From Terriglobia bacterium (GTDB lineage: Bacteria > Acidobacteriota > Terriglobia > Bryobacterales > Bryobacteraceae): a DNA stretch of 64,000 nucleotides. The stretch is from positions 124,001-188,000 of the forward strand of contig JAIQFN010000002.1 in NCBI GenBank assembly GCA_020073265.1. Direction: 5' to 3'. Below are positions 34,808 to 45,916 of the stretch, in pieces. Position numbers and translations under genes: made by a program. Within the stretch, counting starts at the first letter, position 1; each line of letters begins with the position of its first letter. Below the pieces are notes generated by a model that searched no databases, was not told where the DNA came from, and saw only the letters and a program-made list of their open reading frames with translations.

Positions 34808-35000
34808 TGTAGGTTCCGCAGGTGGGGTCCTTCTTCAGCTCTCCGGTCAAAGGAACCTGATTGGCTGCGGACTGCCGGCCTTGGCGATTGGCGCCCGGAT
34901 TCACCAGCTCCGAGAAGCCCCTGGCGACAACTCCCACCACGGCCCGGAAAACCGAGATCAGGATCACCGCGAGCAGAAGATAGAAGATGACGCGAAACAT
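34707..35000 (-). CDS. Small membrane-anchored YHS/PP0621-like protein
   Basis: A 97-residue protein with an N-terminal membrane helix (VIFYLLLAVILISVFRAVVGVV) and a C-terminal small metal-site-like module: LKKDPTCGTYIATATSIKETV and GETFHFCSKQCRDKFVA. The DPTCGTY and HFCSKQC pattern matches PP0621/YHS-type domains, which may bind a metal, though no function is established. It begins 53 bases downstream of atpC on the same strand, so it may ride on the ATP synthase transcript. Its 3' end overlaps the start frame of the copper monooxygenase-like gene. Confidence 0.75.
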   Translation of the reverse strand: MFRVIFYLLLAVILISVFRAVVGVVARGFSELVNPGANRQGRQSAANQVPLTGELKKDPTCGTYIATATSIKETVGGETFHFCSKQCRDKFVASMAR

Positions 35001-35053
35001 CGCCTACTCCGATTCTAACGAACGGGGCGAAGGTTGGAGGCGGCGCGGTCCGG

Positions 35054-35476
35054 CTATTCTTCTTTGGCGGCCGCTTTGCGCGCGGCGTCGATGCGCGCCT
35101 GCGCGTGTCTAGCGGCGGTCAGCGCCGAAGCGATGTCCACTCCCAAGGCGGGGTTGACCATCTCGTCCTGGGCTTGCTTGAGGTCCTTCTCGGCCTGCGT
35201 GATGTCGATCTCGTGCCCCTTCTCGGCGATATCGCTGAGCACGCGCACCACGTTGTTGTGAATCTCCAGAAATCCGCCCCGAATCGCCAGGCTGAAGAGA
35301 TGATCGTCCGGCGTGGTGTAAGTCATGGCGCCGATCCCGAGTTCCGACAGCAGCGAGGCATGCTCCGGCAGCACGCCGATGTAGCCTTCCTTGGCGGGAA
35401 TCTGCGCGCGGATGGCCTTTTCGCGCGCCAGCAGGCGCTCAGGTGTGGCGATCTCGATGTCGAACGTGTCCGCCAA
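35054..35476 (-). CDS. atpC: F1Fo ATP synthase epsilon subunit
   Basis: A 140-residue central-stalk subunit that regulates and couples F1. The beta-sandwich starts ADTFDIEIATPERLLAREKA, contains GYIGVLPEHASLLSELGIGAM, and the C-terminal helical pair holds KDLKQAQDEMVN. The start is TTG 35476 directly after the atpD stop (TAATTG), so the two are translationally coupled. It is last in the F1Fo gene run b, b', delta, alpha, gamma, beta, epsilon. Length is normal. Confidence 0.93.
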   Translation of the reverse strand: MADTFDIEIATPERLLAREKAIRAQIPAKEGYIGVLPEHASLLSELGIGAMTYTTPDDHLFSLAIRGGFLEIHNNVVRVLSDIAEKGHEIDITQAEKDLKQAQDEMVNPALGVDIASALTAARHAQARIDAARKAAAKEE

Positions 35477-37806
<2,330 letters not shown>

Positions 37807-37809
37807 CGG

Positions 37810-39348
37810 CTAGACCGTGACGACCGCTTCCTTGTGCTGGGCGACGAAGCGCTCCTTAAACTCCTTGAGCGCCGAATTGACTTTTGCTTTGAGCCCGTCG
37901 TCCAGGGCTTTCTTGTCGCGGATTTCCTGCATCATGCCGGCGTGCGCTGAATCCACGAAGCGATAAAGCTCCGATTCAAACAGCCGGCATTGTTCCAAGG
38001 GAATGTCGTCGAGCACGGCGTTGGTTCCGGCGTAAACGATCAAGACCTGCTTTTCCACGGGCAGAGGCGAGTATTGAGGCTGTTTCAGCACCTCCACCAG
38101 GCGGCCGCCGCGATTCAACTGCGCTTGCGAAACCTTGTCCAATTCCGATCCGAACAGCGCAAAGGCGGCCAGATTGCGATATTGCGCGAGTTCCAGGCGA
38201 AGCGAACCCGCCACCTGCCGCATGGCTCTGATCTGCGCGCTGCCGCCGACGCGGCTCACCGATAGGCCGACGTCGATCGCGGGACGAATGTTTGAGTTGA
38301 ACAAGTCGGCCAGCAGGAAGATCTGCCCGTCGGTGATCGAGATCACGTTGGTCGGAATATATGCCGAGATGTCGCCGGCCTGCGTTTCGATGATGGGAAG
38401 CGCGGTGAGCGAACCGCCGCCTTTGGCGTCGTTCAGCTTCGCGGCCCGCTCGAGCAAGCGGCTGTGCAGATAGAATACGTCGCCCGGGAACGCTTCCCGC
38501 CCCGGCGGCCGGCGCAGCAACAGCGAAATCTCCCGATACGCCGCGGCGTGCTTGGAAAGATCGTCGTAGATGCACAGCGCATGGCGCTTGGTATCGCGGA
38601 AATATTCTCCAATCGCGCAACCGGCATAGGGCGCGATGTATTGCATGGGGGCCGGGTCCGATGCCGTGGCCGCCACTACCACGCTGTAGTCCATGGCGCC
38701 GTAGTCTTCGAGCGTCTTGACCACCTGCGCGACGGTTGAGCGCTTCTGCCCGATCGCGACATAGATGCAAATTACGTCGCCGCCCTTCTGATTGATGATC
38801 GCGTCCAATGCCACCGCCGTCTTGCCGGTCTGGCGGTCTCCGATAATCAGCTCGCGCTGGCCGCGGCCGATCGGGATCATGGAGTCGATCGCTTTGATGC
38901 CGGTCTGCAACGGCTCCTTCACCGGCCGGCGATCCACCACGCCGGGAGCGATCGCTTCGACGGGCCGCGACTCCGAACTCGCAATGGGCCCCTTGCCGTC
39001 GATGGGCTGGCCCAGCGCGTTCACCACGCGGCCCACCATCCCTTCGCCCACCGGCACCGACATGATCTTGCCCGTGCGGCGGACTTCGTCGCCCTCCTTG
39101 ATCTCCTGGTACTCGCCCAGCAGCACCGTGCCCACCTGATCTTCTTCCAGGTTCAGCGCAATGCCCGTGACGCCGTGCGGAAACTCCACCATTTCGCCGG
39201 CCATGACGTTCTCCAGACCATAGATGCGCGCGATGCCGTCGCCCACCGAGATCACCGAGCCGGTTTCGGCCACGTTCACGGCCTTTTCGTAGTGCTCAAT
39301 CTCGCCGCGCAACAGGCGCGCGATTTCGTCAGCTTGGACTTGAGCCAT
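37810..39348 (-). CDS. atpA: F1Fo ATP synthase alpha subunit
   Basis: A 512-residue non-catalytic nucleotide-binding subunit of F1. Walker A is [20 protein letters not shown], and [28 protein letters not shown] is the conserved subunit-interface segment. ATG 39348 follows AAGGGGTGAACT, a good ribosome site. It is followed within 3 bases by atpG. Length and motifs are standard. Confidence 0.96.
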   Translation of the reverse strand: MAQVQADEIARLLRGEIEHYEKAVNVAETGSVISVGDGIARIYGLENVMAGEMVEFPHGVTGIALNLEEDQVGTVLLGEYQEIKEGDEVRRTGKIMSVPVGEGMVGRVVNALGQPIDGKGPIASSESRPVEAIAPGVVDRRPVKEPLQTGIKAIDSMIPIGRGQRELIIGDRQTGKTAVALDAIINQKGGDVICIYVAIGQKRSTVAQVVKTLEDYGAMDYSVVVAATASDPAPMQYIAPYAGCAIGEYFRDTKRHALCIYDDLSKHAAAYREISLLLRRPPGREAFPGDVFYLHSRLLERAAKLNDAKGGGSLTALPIIETQAGDISAYIPTNVISITDGQIFLLADLFNSNIRPAIDVGLSVSRVGGSAQIRAMRQVAGSLRLELAQYRNLAAFALFGSELDKVSQAQLNRGGRLVEVLKQPQYSPLPVEKQVLIVYAGTNAVLDDIPLEQCRLFESELYRFVDSAHAGMMQEIRDKKALDDGLKAKVNSALKEFKERFVAQHKEAVVTV

Positions 39349-39358
39349 AGTTCACCCC

Positions 39359-39916
39359 TTATTCAGCCATCTGGCCGGTCAACTGTTTGCGCATCTGCTG
39401 GAGCTGGCCGCGCACCGATCCGTCGTACATGGTCGACCCGATTCGCGCCACTACGCCGCCCAGCAACTCCGCATCCACGGCGAAGCGCAGCCGCATCCGC
39501 TTGCCGGTCAGCCGCGACAATTCTGTTTCGAGATTCGCCCGCCGCCGATCATCCAAGGCCGCGGCCGAAGCAACCTCCGCCCGGACGAACCCCAACCGTT
39601 CGTCGATGAGCAGCTCGAAGGCTTCCCGGATCTCGCCGATGATTCCGATGCGCCGGCGATCGATGACCACGAAAACGAAGTTCTTCACGAACCCCTGCAC
39701 CTGGATTTGATCCAGCAGCCGCCCCATCACGGCGCACTTCTTGGAAGTCTGAATCGCGGGTGTCAGCAGCGCGTTCTTGAGTTCCCAGGAACCCGCGATC
39801 AGTTGCTCGACGGCCCGCAGTTGCGCGACTGCGGTCTCCGGCTTCAACGGCGAGCCGGGAGCCAGAACAATATCCGCCAGCGCGCGCGCGTACCGGTTCG
39901 CTACAGCGGAAGGCAT
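39359..39916 (-). CDS. atpH: F1Fo ATP synthase delta subunit
   Basis: A 185-residue stator subunit joining F1 to the b subunits. The N-terminus MPSAVANRYARALADIVLAPG and the C-terminal VRGQLQQMRKQLTGQMAE tail, with the hallmark GGVVARIGSTMYDGSVRGQL, match AtpH. It lies 10 bases upstream of atpA and 17 downstream of the b'-type gene. Confidence 0.92.
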   Translation of the reverse strand: MPSAVANRYARALADIVLAPGSPLKPETAVAQLRAVEQLIAGSWELKNALLTPAIQTSKKCAVMGRLLDQIQVQGFVKNFVFVVIDRRRIGIIGEIREAFELLIDERLGFVRAEVASAAALDDRRRANLETELSRLTGKRMRLRFAVDAELLGGVVARIGSTMYDGSVRGQLQQMRKQLTGQMAE

Positions 39917-39933
39917 GCGTCAGTCTCTCTCCT

Positions 39934-40530
39934 TCATCGCGCGTTCTTGCCCGGCTTCACGCCGTGATGCAGATCGTGGAGGAACCCGTCCACCAAGCCA
40001 TCCTGCGCGGCCGGCGTGATGCGGGAACGGATGCGCTGCTCCGCCAGGTCGAGCGCCAGCCCTGCTGAGTATCGCCGCAGTTCGTCCCGCGAGGAGCGCG
40101 TCAGCAAGGCGATTTCCTGGGCCGACTGATCCTGGATCCTCTTGAAATGCCGCTCGGTCTCGGTTCGGATGCGCTCGCCCTCGGCGGCCATCTCCGTGCG
40201 AGCGTCGCCGCGCAGATTTTCGATCTCACTCTGAAGGCCTGTCAGGCGCAGCTCGATGCCTGCAGCTTCGGCTTGGGCGTCCTTCATTTCGCGCGCAGCC
40301 TCGTCGAGCGCACGGCGGACTTCTTCGGAGCGGCTCTTAAAGTACGCCGGCGCCTGCTTGCCGATCAAGTAACCCAGTCCGGCCGCCAGAATCGCGAAGT
40401 TGATCCACTTCCAAACGATCCAGGGATCCCCAGCCTCCGCAGCGGGCTCCGCTGCTTTCCCGGTCTCCTGCGGAAGCGCGAACGCGGCCAGCGTCAATCC
40501 CAACACGAGTACTAGCGTCGCGCGCCGCAT
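39934..40530 (-). CDS. atpF: F1Fo ATP synthase b-type subunit (second copy, b'-like)
   Basis: A 198-residue stator protein with a possible signal sequence (ATLVLVLGLTLAAFALPQ), a membrane helix (WKWINFAILAAGLGYLIGKQAPAYF) and a long charged coiled coil (EEVRRALDEAAREMKDAQAE). Its start overlaps the stop of the other b gene (TGATG). Having two b genes is usual for b/b' type enzymes where the peripheral stalk is a heterodimer. The extra hydrophobic N-terminal segment is an unusual addition for AtpF and could be a cleaved leader. Confidence 0.85.
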   Translation of the reverse strand: MRRATLVLVLGLTLAAFALPQETGKAAEPAAEAGDPWIVWKWINFAILAAGLGYLIGKQAPAYFKSRSEEVRRALDEAAREMKDAQAEAAGIELRLTGLQSEIENLRGDARTEMAAEGERIRTETERHFKRIQDQSAQEIALLTRSSRDELRRYSAGLALDLAEQRIRSRITPAAQDGLVDGFLHDLHHGVKPGKNAR

Positions 40531-40979
40531 CAGGCCGTCTTCCTTTCGAGCAGCCGGCCGGCGATCTGGTCGGCGAGCGTATCGGCCGTGGCGGCCAGCT
40601 CGCGCTTCGCGGTAGCGGTGTCTTTCTCCAATTGCTGGCGAGCCTGGCCGACCAGCTCTCGCGCATGGCGGCGCGCCTGGTCGAGTTGCGCGGTCTGTTC
40701 AACGACCCACCGCCGCCGCTCTTCCTCCTGCTGCTGATAGATCTCGTCGCGCGCCTTCCGCAGTTCGGCTTCCACCGTCGACGCCGTCTGGCTCGCCTTG
40801 GCCAGCACCGCCTCCGCCTTCTGGCGCGTTCCTTGCGTGGCCTGCCGGCGCTCGGCCAGGACCTTCTCGAGCGGCCGGAAGAACATCCACTTCAAGTACA
40901 GGTACACTACCAGCAGCAGAAAAACCGTCGGGACGGCTTTCAGCAGGAGTGCACCCAAGTCCCGTAAAGTTGCTTCCAT
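40530..40979 (-). CDS. atpF: F1Fo ATP synthase b subunit
   Basis: A 149-residue stator subunit with one N-terminal membrane helix (LLKAVPTVFLLLVVYLYLKWMFF) followed by a charged coiled coil (RPLEKVLAERRQATQGTRQKAEAVLAK and onward). It is the first gene of the visible F1Fo run; subunits a and c (atpB, atpE) are not upstream, where a divergent gene starts 209 bases away, so they must be encoded elsewhere. The 209-base gap presumably carries the operon promoter, but I see no convincing -35/-10 pair or Shine-Dalgarno for this start. Confidence 0.88.
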   Translation of the reverse strand: MEATLRDLGALLLKAVPTVFLLLVVYLYLKWMFFRPLEKVLAERRQATQGTRQKAEAVLAKASQTASTVEAELRKARDEIYQQQEEERRRWVVEQTAQLDQARRHARELVGQARQQLEKDTATAKRELAATADTLADQIAGRLLERKTA

Positions 40980-41188
40980 GAATTTTCTAGAAGGGAAGGT
41001 TTGACTTCGAGAAGGCCGCTCGCACTATGCGCGACGCGCCTGAAACCGGTATCCCAAAGACGCTAGCGTAGCAGAGTTATCAGGCGGAATTCAAGACGCG
41101 GAACAGTATATTTTTCGAGGGTTTGACGGCCACTATACGGCACGAACCCCCTCTTAGTAGAATACTCTTTCTAGCGCAAGGAGGCACG

Positions 41189-41629
41189 ATGGCTGAAAAA
41201 ACTCAGCAGACCTATGCAAACCATGTCCGGATGCATCCGCCGTTTCACTTTTTCCTGATGCCCGCGACCCTGGTTCTTTTGATCCTGGTGATCGTCAACG
41301 TGGTTCGGCATTACGATGGGCTGGAACCCTGGATTCTGCTGTTGATTGGGTTAATGGCGCCAGTGGCCGTGCTGCTGATCCGCGTCAATCCGCTCCGTGT
41401 TCAGGACCGCCTGATTCGCATGGAGGAGCGCCAGCGCTTTGCCGCGTTGCTTTCCGAGCCGCTGAAATCGCGAGCCGGTGAGCTGACCGAGGCGCAGATC
41501 GTCGCCCTACGGTTCGCCTGCGACGCGGAAATTCCGGGGCTGGTGGAGAAGGCGCTCAGTTCGAAAATGAGTCCTAAGGACATCAAGAAGGCCATCGCCA
41601 AATGGCGCGCGGACCTGTTCCGGGTTTGA
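41189..41629 (+). CDS. DUF6526-like two-helix membrane protein
   Basis: A 146-residue protein beginning MAEKTQQTYANHVRMHPPFHFFLMP, with two hydrophobic helices (ATLVLLILVIVNVV and WILLLIGLMAPVAVLLI), then a soluble helical C-terminus (RVQDRLIRMEERQRFAALL, ALSSKMSPKDIKKAIAKWRADLFRV). It resembles the DUF6526 family of unknown function. ATG 41189 is fixed by AAGGAGG at 41179-41184. It ends 4 bases before the PLP enzyme gene, so the two probably form an operon divergent from the ATP synthase. Confidence 0.78.
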   Translation: MAEKTQQTYANHVRMHPPFHFFLMPATLVLLILVIVNVVRHYDGLEPWILLLIGLMAPVAVLLIRVNPLRVQDRLIRMEERQRFAALLSEPLKSRAGELTEAQIVALRFACDAEIPGLVEKALSSKMSPKDIKKAIAKWRADLFRV

Positions 41630-41633
41630 TGCC

Positions 41634-42794
41634 GTGGCCGATCCGCTGCTGGAGTGGCGCCAGGAATTTCCCGCGCTCGACAAGTCCGTCTATCTGATCA
41701 GCCATTCGCTCGGCGCCATGCCGCGTCGCACCCGCGACCGGCTGAACGAGTACGCCGACGTCTGGTCCACGCGCAGCATCCGCGCCTGGGAAGAGGGCTG
41801 GTGGGACATGCCCATCTCGGTTGGCAACCTGGTCGCGAAAATCATCGGCGCCGGCGAGGGCGAAGTCACCATGCACCCCAACGTGTCGGTGTGCCAGTCC
41901 GTCATCGCTTCGTGTTTCGATTTCGGCGGCCGGCGGAACAAGATCGTCTCCGAAGGCCTCAACTTCCCATCCAATCTCTACGTTCATCGCCAGCTCGAGC
42001 GGCTGGGCGCGCGCGTCGTAACCGTCCCGTCCGAGGACGGGATCACCATCCCGCAAGATAAGCTGCTCGCGGCCATCGATGCAGAGACGCTGCTGGTTTC
42101 GGTGTCGCACGTCATTTTCAAGAGCGCCTTCATTCAGGATCTGCGCGCCATCACCCAGCGCGCCCATCAAGTGGGAGCGCGAGTGGTCGCCGACGTCTAT
42201 CAATCGGCCGGCACGGTGCCTATCGACGTCCGGCAACTGGGCGTCGACTTCGCCACCGGAGGATCGGTGAAGTGGCTGTGCGGCGGTCCTGGCGCGGGTT
42301 ATCTATACGTCCGGCGCGATCTCTGGCCCACGCTCGCGCCCCGCGTCACCGGCTGGATGGCGCACCGTAAACCGTTCGACTTCGATCCCGGCCCCATCGA
42401 TTTCGCCGACGACGCATACCGCTTCCTACAGGGCACTCCCAACATTCCCGGATTGTACGCTGCCCGGTCAGGCTACGAGATCATCAACCAAGTGGGCGTG
42501 GAAAACATCCGGGCCAAGTCCATCCGGCAGACTTCCATGCTCATCGATCTGGCGGAGCAGGCCGGGTATCGGGTGAACTCGCCGCGCAATCCGGCCCAGC
42601 GCGGCGGCACCGTCACGGTGGAGGTGCCCAACGGTTACGAGATCACGCAGGAATTGCTGCGCCGGGATTTTCTGGTGGACTACCGGCCGGGCGCCGGCAT
42701 CCGCATCGCGCCGCATTTCTACACCCGGGACCAGGAACTGGAACTGGTTATCGAAGAGATTCGCTCGCTGGAGCGCGCCGCGGTAGCTCGCTAG
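41634..42794 (+). CDS. Kynureninase-like class V aminotransferase-fold PLP enzyme
   Basis: A 386-residue fold-type I PLP protein. It opens with FPALDKSVYLISHSLGAMPRRT, typical of kynureninase/class V members, with the PLP Asp in RVVADVYQSAGTVPIDV and the Schiff-base Lys in FATGGSVKWLCGGPGAGYLYV. Candidate roles include kynurenine cleavage in tryptophan breakdown, but without neighbouring kyn genes the substrate is unproven. The GTG start at 41634 lies 4 bases after the previous stop. The 3' end overlaps the convergent lytic transglycosylase gene by 47 bases. Confidence 0.82.
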   Translation: MADPLLEWRQEFPALDKSVYLISHSLGAMPRRTRDRLNEYADVWSTRSIRAWEEGWWDMPISVGNLVAKIIGAGEGEVTMHPNVSVCQSVIASCFDFGGRRNKIVSEGLNFPSNLYVHRQLERLGARVVTVPSEDGITIPQDKLLAAIDAETLLVSVSHVIFKSAFIQDLRAITQRAHQVGARVVADVYQSAGTVPIDVRQLGVDFATGGSVKWLCGGPGAGYLYVRRDLWPTLAPRVTGWMAHRKPFDFDPGPIDFADDAYRFLQGTPNIPGLYAARSGYEIINQVGVENIRAKSIRQTSMLIDLAEQAGYRVNSPRNPAQRGGTVTVEVPNGYEITQELLRRDFLVDYRPGAGIRIAPHFYTRDQELELVIEEIRSLERAAVAR

Positions 42795-44232
42795 CGCCGG
42801 CTTCGAGCTTGGCGTCCAGAGCCTCCTGGAACACCGCCGCGAAGAACTCGCGTGACGACGGTGCCGCGCCGATGTGCAACGTGTCACCGGCGTCTTGAAA
42901 GAATCCCACGTGGCCGTCCCAACCCAGATCCTCCAGCGTGAAGTTCAGACACTGGCGTTCCGCGCGGCCCAGGTTGGACTGGTCGATGGCAAAAACCTGT
43001 CCCGTGGAATGCTCTCCGGATTCCGGAGCTTCCCGGTCGGTCGCGCTCGCGACCTTCGCCATCCGCAACGGCACAAAGCGTTCACCCTTCGGCTTCAGCG
43101 CCTCAAAAAGCCGGCGGGTTTCGAACGCGATATACAGCATCGAGCCGATCGCGGACGGTGAATCCTGCAGCAGCTCTTGAGTTCCGGGCAGCGACGGCGG
43201 CGTGACGCCAAAGAACATCGGATCGTCCAGCAGCCGCGTCAACGCGCCATCCGAAGCTGCCTTGAAATCGCGCGCCGGCCGGTAGTCCACGTCCGCGGTT
43301 TTGAACCAGACCATCAGCCGATTGTCGGCGCGCCGCTGCGGGTTCTCCGGATTGCGATACTCCGCCGCCAGCTCGCGAAAAGCCGCCGGGTCCGCCTGGT
43401 ACAGCTTCAGCAGTTGCTCGGCGCGCTGGATGCGGAACCAGTAGGTCGGCGAATAGTCGCGCTGCATCTGGCGCCGGATGGCGTCGTAGAGTTGGGTATG
43501 CAGCGCCGGGTGGGCGGCGAAAAACATTTCGGCGACGGTCGGCTGCTCGCGTCCAGTCGCGGCTTGCGCCATCGGAAACAAGTCGGCAACGCAGCCCTCG
43601 CCGCAGTGGTAGGCGAAGATGGCCCAGTCCAGGCCGCCGAACTTGGTCTGAAGACGCGCCAGGTAGCGCGCGGTCGCAGGCACGGCGCGCTCGGGCGTTA
43701 AGCGGTCGTCGCGAACCGTCACCACGTACGGAATCCTGCGGCGCACCGTTCGATACATGGTCTTGCCGCTCTTGGTGCGGACCGCCCGTCGCTCTTTGGT
43801 GGTCTGGTATCGCGTCACTCGCACCACTTGCAGTCCCGCTGCGCGCGCCGTTGCTTCGGAGAACTGCATGATGCCTTTGGGGCCGGCCGGGCTGACCGCT
43901 TCCGCGTCGCCCCAACTTTCCAGGTATGCGACGGCGGAGATCAACGACGCCGGTAAGCCACTGGACTTGGCCGCGCTGCCGATGATCTTCGTGAGCCCCG
44001 GACCGGTCACCCGTTCCGCGCCGGCGGTGGCTTCCGGATGTCGCATGATGACGAAAGTCTGCGACTGTATCATGCGCTCGGTTCGCTCCTCCACCACCGC
44101 GGGCGTGATCGCGGCTCGGTCCGCACCGATTCCCGAAAGCCGGTGCTGCGGCGTGAAGTACTGCGCTCCGGCCAGCAGCGTGCTGCTCGCCACAAGCATC
44201 CCGAACCGTGTGAAGCGGCCGTGAGATCGCAC
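42748..44232 (-). CDS. Lytic transglycosylase (SLT domain)
   Basis: A 494-residue envelope protein. A hydrophobic export segment (GMLVASSTLLAGAQYF) is followed by an SLT/lysozyme-like domain around residues 95-230: LPASLISAVAYLESWGDAEAVSPAGPKGIMQFSEATARAAGL, in which the Glu in YLESWG is the expected catalytic acid. It would cleave peptidoglycan glycan strands. The C-terminal 250 residues are unassigned. GTG 44232 is chosen over TTG 44271 because a TAAAAT box ends 7 bases before it. It converges with the PLP enzyme gene and overlaps it by 47 bases. Confidence 0.8.
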   Translation of the reverse strand: MRSHGRFTRFGMLVASSTLLAGAQYFTPQHRLSGIGADRAAITPAVVEERTERMIQSQTFVIMRHPEATAGAERVTGPGLTKIIGSAAKSSGLPASLISAVAYLESWGDAEAVSPAGPKGIMQFSEATARAAGLQVVRVTRYQTTKERRAVRTKSGKTMYRTVRRRIPYVVTVRDDRLTPERAVPATARYLARLQTKFGGLDWAIFAYHCGEGCVADLFPMAQAATGREQPTVAEMFFAAHPALHTQLYDAIRRQMQRDYSPTYWFRIQRAEQLLKLYQADPAAFRELAAEYRNPENPQRRADNRLMVWFKTADVDYRPARDFKAASDGALTRLLDDPMFFGVTPPSLPGTQELLQDSPSAIGSMLYIAFETRRLFEALKPKGERFVPLRMAKVASATDREAPESGEHSTGQVFAIDQSNLGRAERQCLNFTLEDLGWDGHVGFFQDAGDTLHIGAAPSSREFFAAVFQEALDAKLEAGASELPRRAPASESLR

Positions 44233-44239
44233 TCGACCT

Positions 44240-44245
44240 ATTTTA
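44240..44245 (-). promoter_or_regulatory. Candidate -10 box (TAAAAT) of the lytic transglycosylase gene
   Basis: On the minus strand TAAAAT, then 7 bases, then GTG 44232. No convincing -35 at normal spacing. The same TAAAAT-N7-GTG layout precedes the esterase at 45840. Confidence 0.35.
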
Positions 44246-44304
44246 CCAATCCGGCCGCGCTCGAAATACAAATATGATTAAAAATGTTTCAGCTTGGGAC
44301 GCCG

Positions 44305-45033
44305 CTACAGCGCTTTGGTCCAGCCGCCATCCACCGGAATCGAAATCCCCGTGATGTAGCTGGCGCGCTCGGATGCAAGAAAGACCACGGCGCTGGCAAT
44401 CTCCTCCGGCGTCGCGATGCGCCCCAGCGGTATCTCCGATACTCGAACGTCAAGCTTCTTCAGTCTCTCCGTGGCCGTGTAGCCCGGACAAACATTGTTC
44501 ACCAGCACGTTGTAAGGCGCGTATTCGTTGGACAGGCTCTTCACCAGGCCGCGCACCGCCGACCGCGCCGAGTTGGACAGGATCAGACCGTCCACCGGCT
44601 GCAGCACCGCCATCGAAGTAAGCGTGATCAATCTTCCCCAGCGCCGTTCCTGCATGTGCGGAAGCACGGCGCGCGCGAAGTACAGCGTGCTCATGAAATT
44701 CAGATCCACCGCCGAGCGCCAGTCTTCGAGCGACGTGTTCTCGAACCGCTTGGCCGGAGGACCGCCGGCGTTGGTGACGCAAATATCGATGCGGCCGAAT
44801 CGCTCCAACACCCGCGCGACGAACCCGCGGACCTGCGGTTCCACGGTGACGTCCACCACCTCGGCGAAAGCGTCGCCGCCGATCTCCGCGGACGTGCTGC
44901 GCAATGCTTCTTCGCCGCGCGCGCAGATGGCCAGCCTGGCGCCTTCCGCCGCAAGAGCGAGCGCCACCGCCTTGCCCAGCCCCTGGCTCGCGGCCGCGAC
45001 CACGGCGACACGCCCCGTCAGTCCCAAGTCCAT
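44305..45033 (-). CDS. Short-chain dehydrogenase/reductase family protein lacking the usual catalytic Tyr/Lys
   Basis: A 242-residue Rossmann-fold protein of the SDR family. The cofactor motif is VAVVAAASQGLGKAVA, NAG occurs in CVTNAGGPPAKR, and the active-site Ser is in LITLTSMAVLQ. Where YxxxK should stand the sequence reads SNSAR, so Tyr and Lys are replaced by Ser and Arg. The C-terminal PVDGGW is standard. The function of such variants is unknown; the closest names would be 3-oxoacyl-ACP reductase-like. It starts 3 bases after the esterase stop, so the two are co-transcribed. Confidence 0.82.
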   Translation of the reverse strand: MDLGLTGRVAVVAAASQGLGKAVALALAAEGARLAICARGEEALRSTSAEIGGDAFAEVVDVTVEPQVRGFVARVLERFGRIDICVTNAGGPPAKRFENTSLEDWRSAVDLNFMSTLYFARAVLPHMQERRWGRLITLTSMAVLQPVDGLILSNSARSAVRGLVKSLSNEYAPYNVLVNNVCPGYTATERLKKLDVRVSEIPLGRIATPEEIASAVVFLASERASYITGISIPVDGGWTKAL

Positions 45034-45036
45034 GCG

Positions 45037-45840
45037 CTAAAAATCCCAGTTCAGGATGTTCTTCTGGACGGTTTCGAACTCGCGCGTGCGCGGATCGATC
45101 AGCTCGAAATGGCCCGCGCCCTGGAGCGCGATCAGTTTTGCATTCCGCGACGCCTTGGCGAATCGCTCGCTCATTTCGAACGGCACGATGTTGTCCGCGG
45201 TGCCGTGGATCAGGCGCTGCGGAACCGAGATGGGCAGCAACTGCATGGGCGACGTGGAGGCGTAGCGCTGCGCCACGCGATCCGGAGAGCCGCCCATGAA
45301 TTCGCCGACCACGCCGTCGCCGAGTTGCAGCGCATAGGCACGGCGCAGATCGGAAACGGCCGCCAGCGGAACGACGCCACGCAGATCGACCGCCAACTGT
45401 GCGGCCAGCCACAGCACCAGTTGGCCTCCGGCCGAATGCCCGGCCGCGACCACGCGCCGCAGATCCAGGTTGTACCGCGGCGCGATTCTCTTCAGGTGCT
45501 CCCCGCCGTGCAATACATCGTCCAGCGTGCCCGGCCAGCCTCCGCCCGGGTTGCCGAGTCTGCGGTACTCCAGGCTCCAGGTAGCCGCCCCCGCTTTCGC
45601 CAGCGCCGCGCACAGATGACTGGCGTGATCCAGATTGTACGCCGCGCGCCAATATCCGCCGTGAATGAAAAGCACCGTGGGGTGAGGACCTCCGCCGGCC
45701 GGCAGCCACAGGTCGCCGAACTGCAGCGGATCTTTGCCGTACGCAATGCGCGCGTTCGCCTTGGGCGGCGGGAGCCGCAGGATGTCCTGGCTCATAAGGG
45801 ACGTGCCGGCTGCGAGGCTCAGGAACGCGCGGCGAGTCAC
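45037..45840 (-). CDS. Exported alpha/beta hydrolase (BD-FAE-like esterase)
   Basis: A 267-residue hydrolase. It starts MTRRAFLSLAAGTSLMSQD, a Tat-like leader (RR), and has the oxyanion stretch VLFIHGGYWRAAYNL, the nucleophile motif AAGHSAGGQLVLW, and the catalytic His near LQGAGHFELIDP. It resembles the alpha/beta hydrolases that act on carbohydrate or kynurenine-type esters. The GTG at 45840 is favoured by a TAAAAT box 7 bases upstream; longer frames reach back into the divergent DNA repair gene. The SDR gene follows directly, so an operon is likely. Confidence 0.82.
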   Translation of the reverse strand: MTRRAFLSLAAGTSLMSQDILRLPPPKANARIAYGKDPLQFGDLWLPAGGGPHPTVLFIHGGYWRAAYNLDHASHLCAALAKAGAATWSLEYRRLGNPGGGWPGTLDDVLHGGEHLKRIAPRYNLDLRRVVAAGHSAGGQLVLWLAAQLAVDLRGVVPLAAVSDLRRAYALQLGDGVVGEFMGGSPDRVAQRYASTSPMQLLPISVPQRLIHGTADNIVPFEMSERFAKASRNAKLIALQGAGHFELIDPRTREFETVQKNILNWDF

Positions 45841-45847
45841 GGTGTCT

Positions 45848-45853
45848 ATTTTA
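45848..45853 (-). promoter_or_regulatory. Candidate -10 box (TAAAAT) of the exported esterase gene
   Basis: On the minus strand TAAAAT, then 7 bases (AGACACC), then GTG 45840. No Shine-Dalgarno is present. It sits in the gap shared with the divergent Ada-AlkA gene. Confidence 0.35.
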
Positions 45854-45916
45854 CAAGGGAATGGCGATGTCCGAAAAGCGCTAGTTTGTTTCGCCGCGTT
45901 GCGCCATACTCGAAGC

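Noticed and set aside
44233-44271. TTG start for the lytic transglycosylase
   Set aside because: It lies upstream of the TAAAAT box; the GTG at 44232 fits better.
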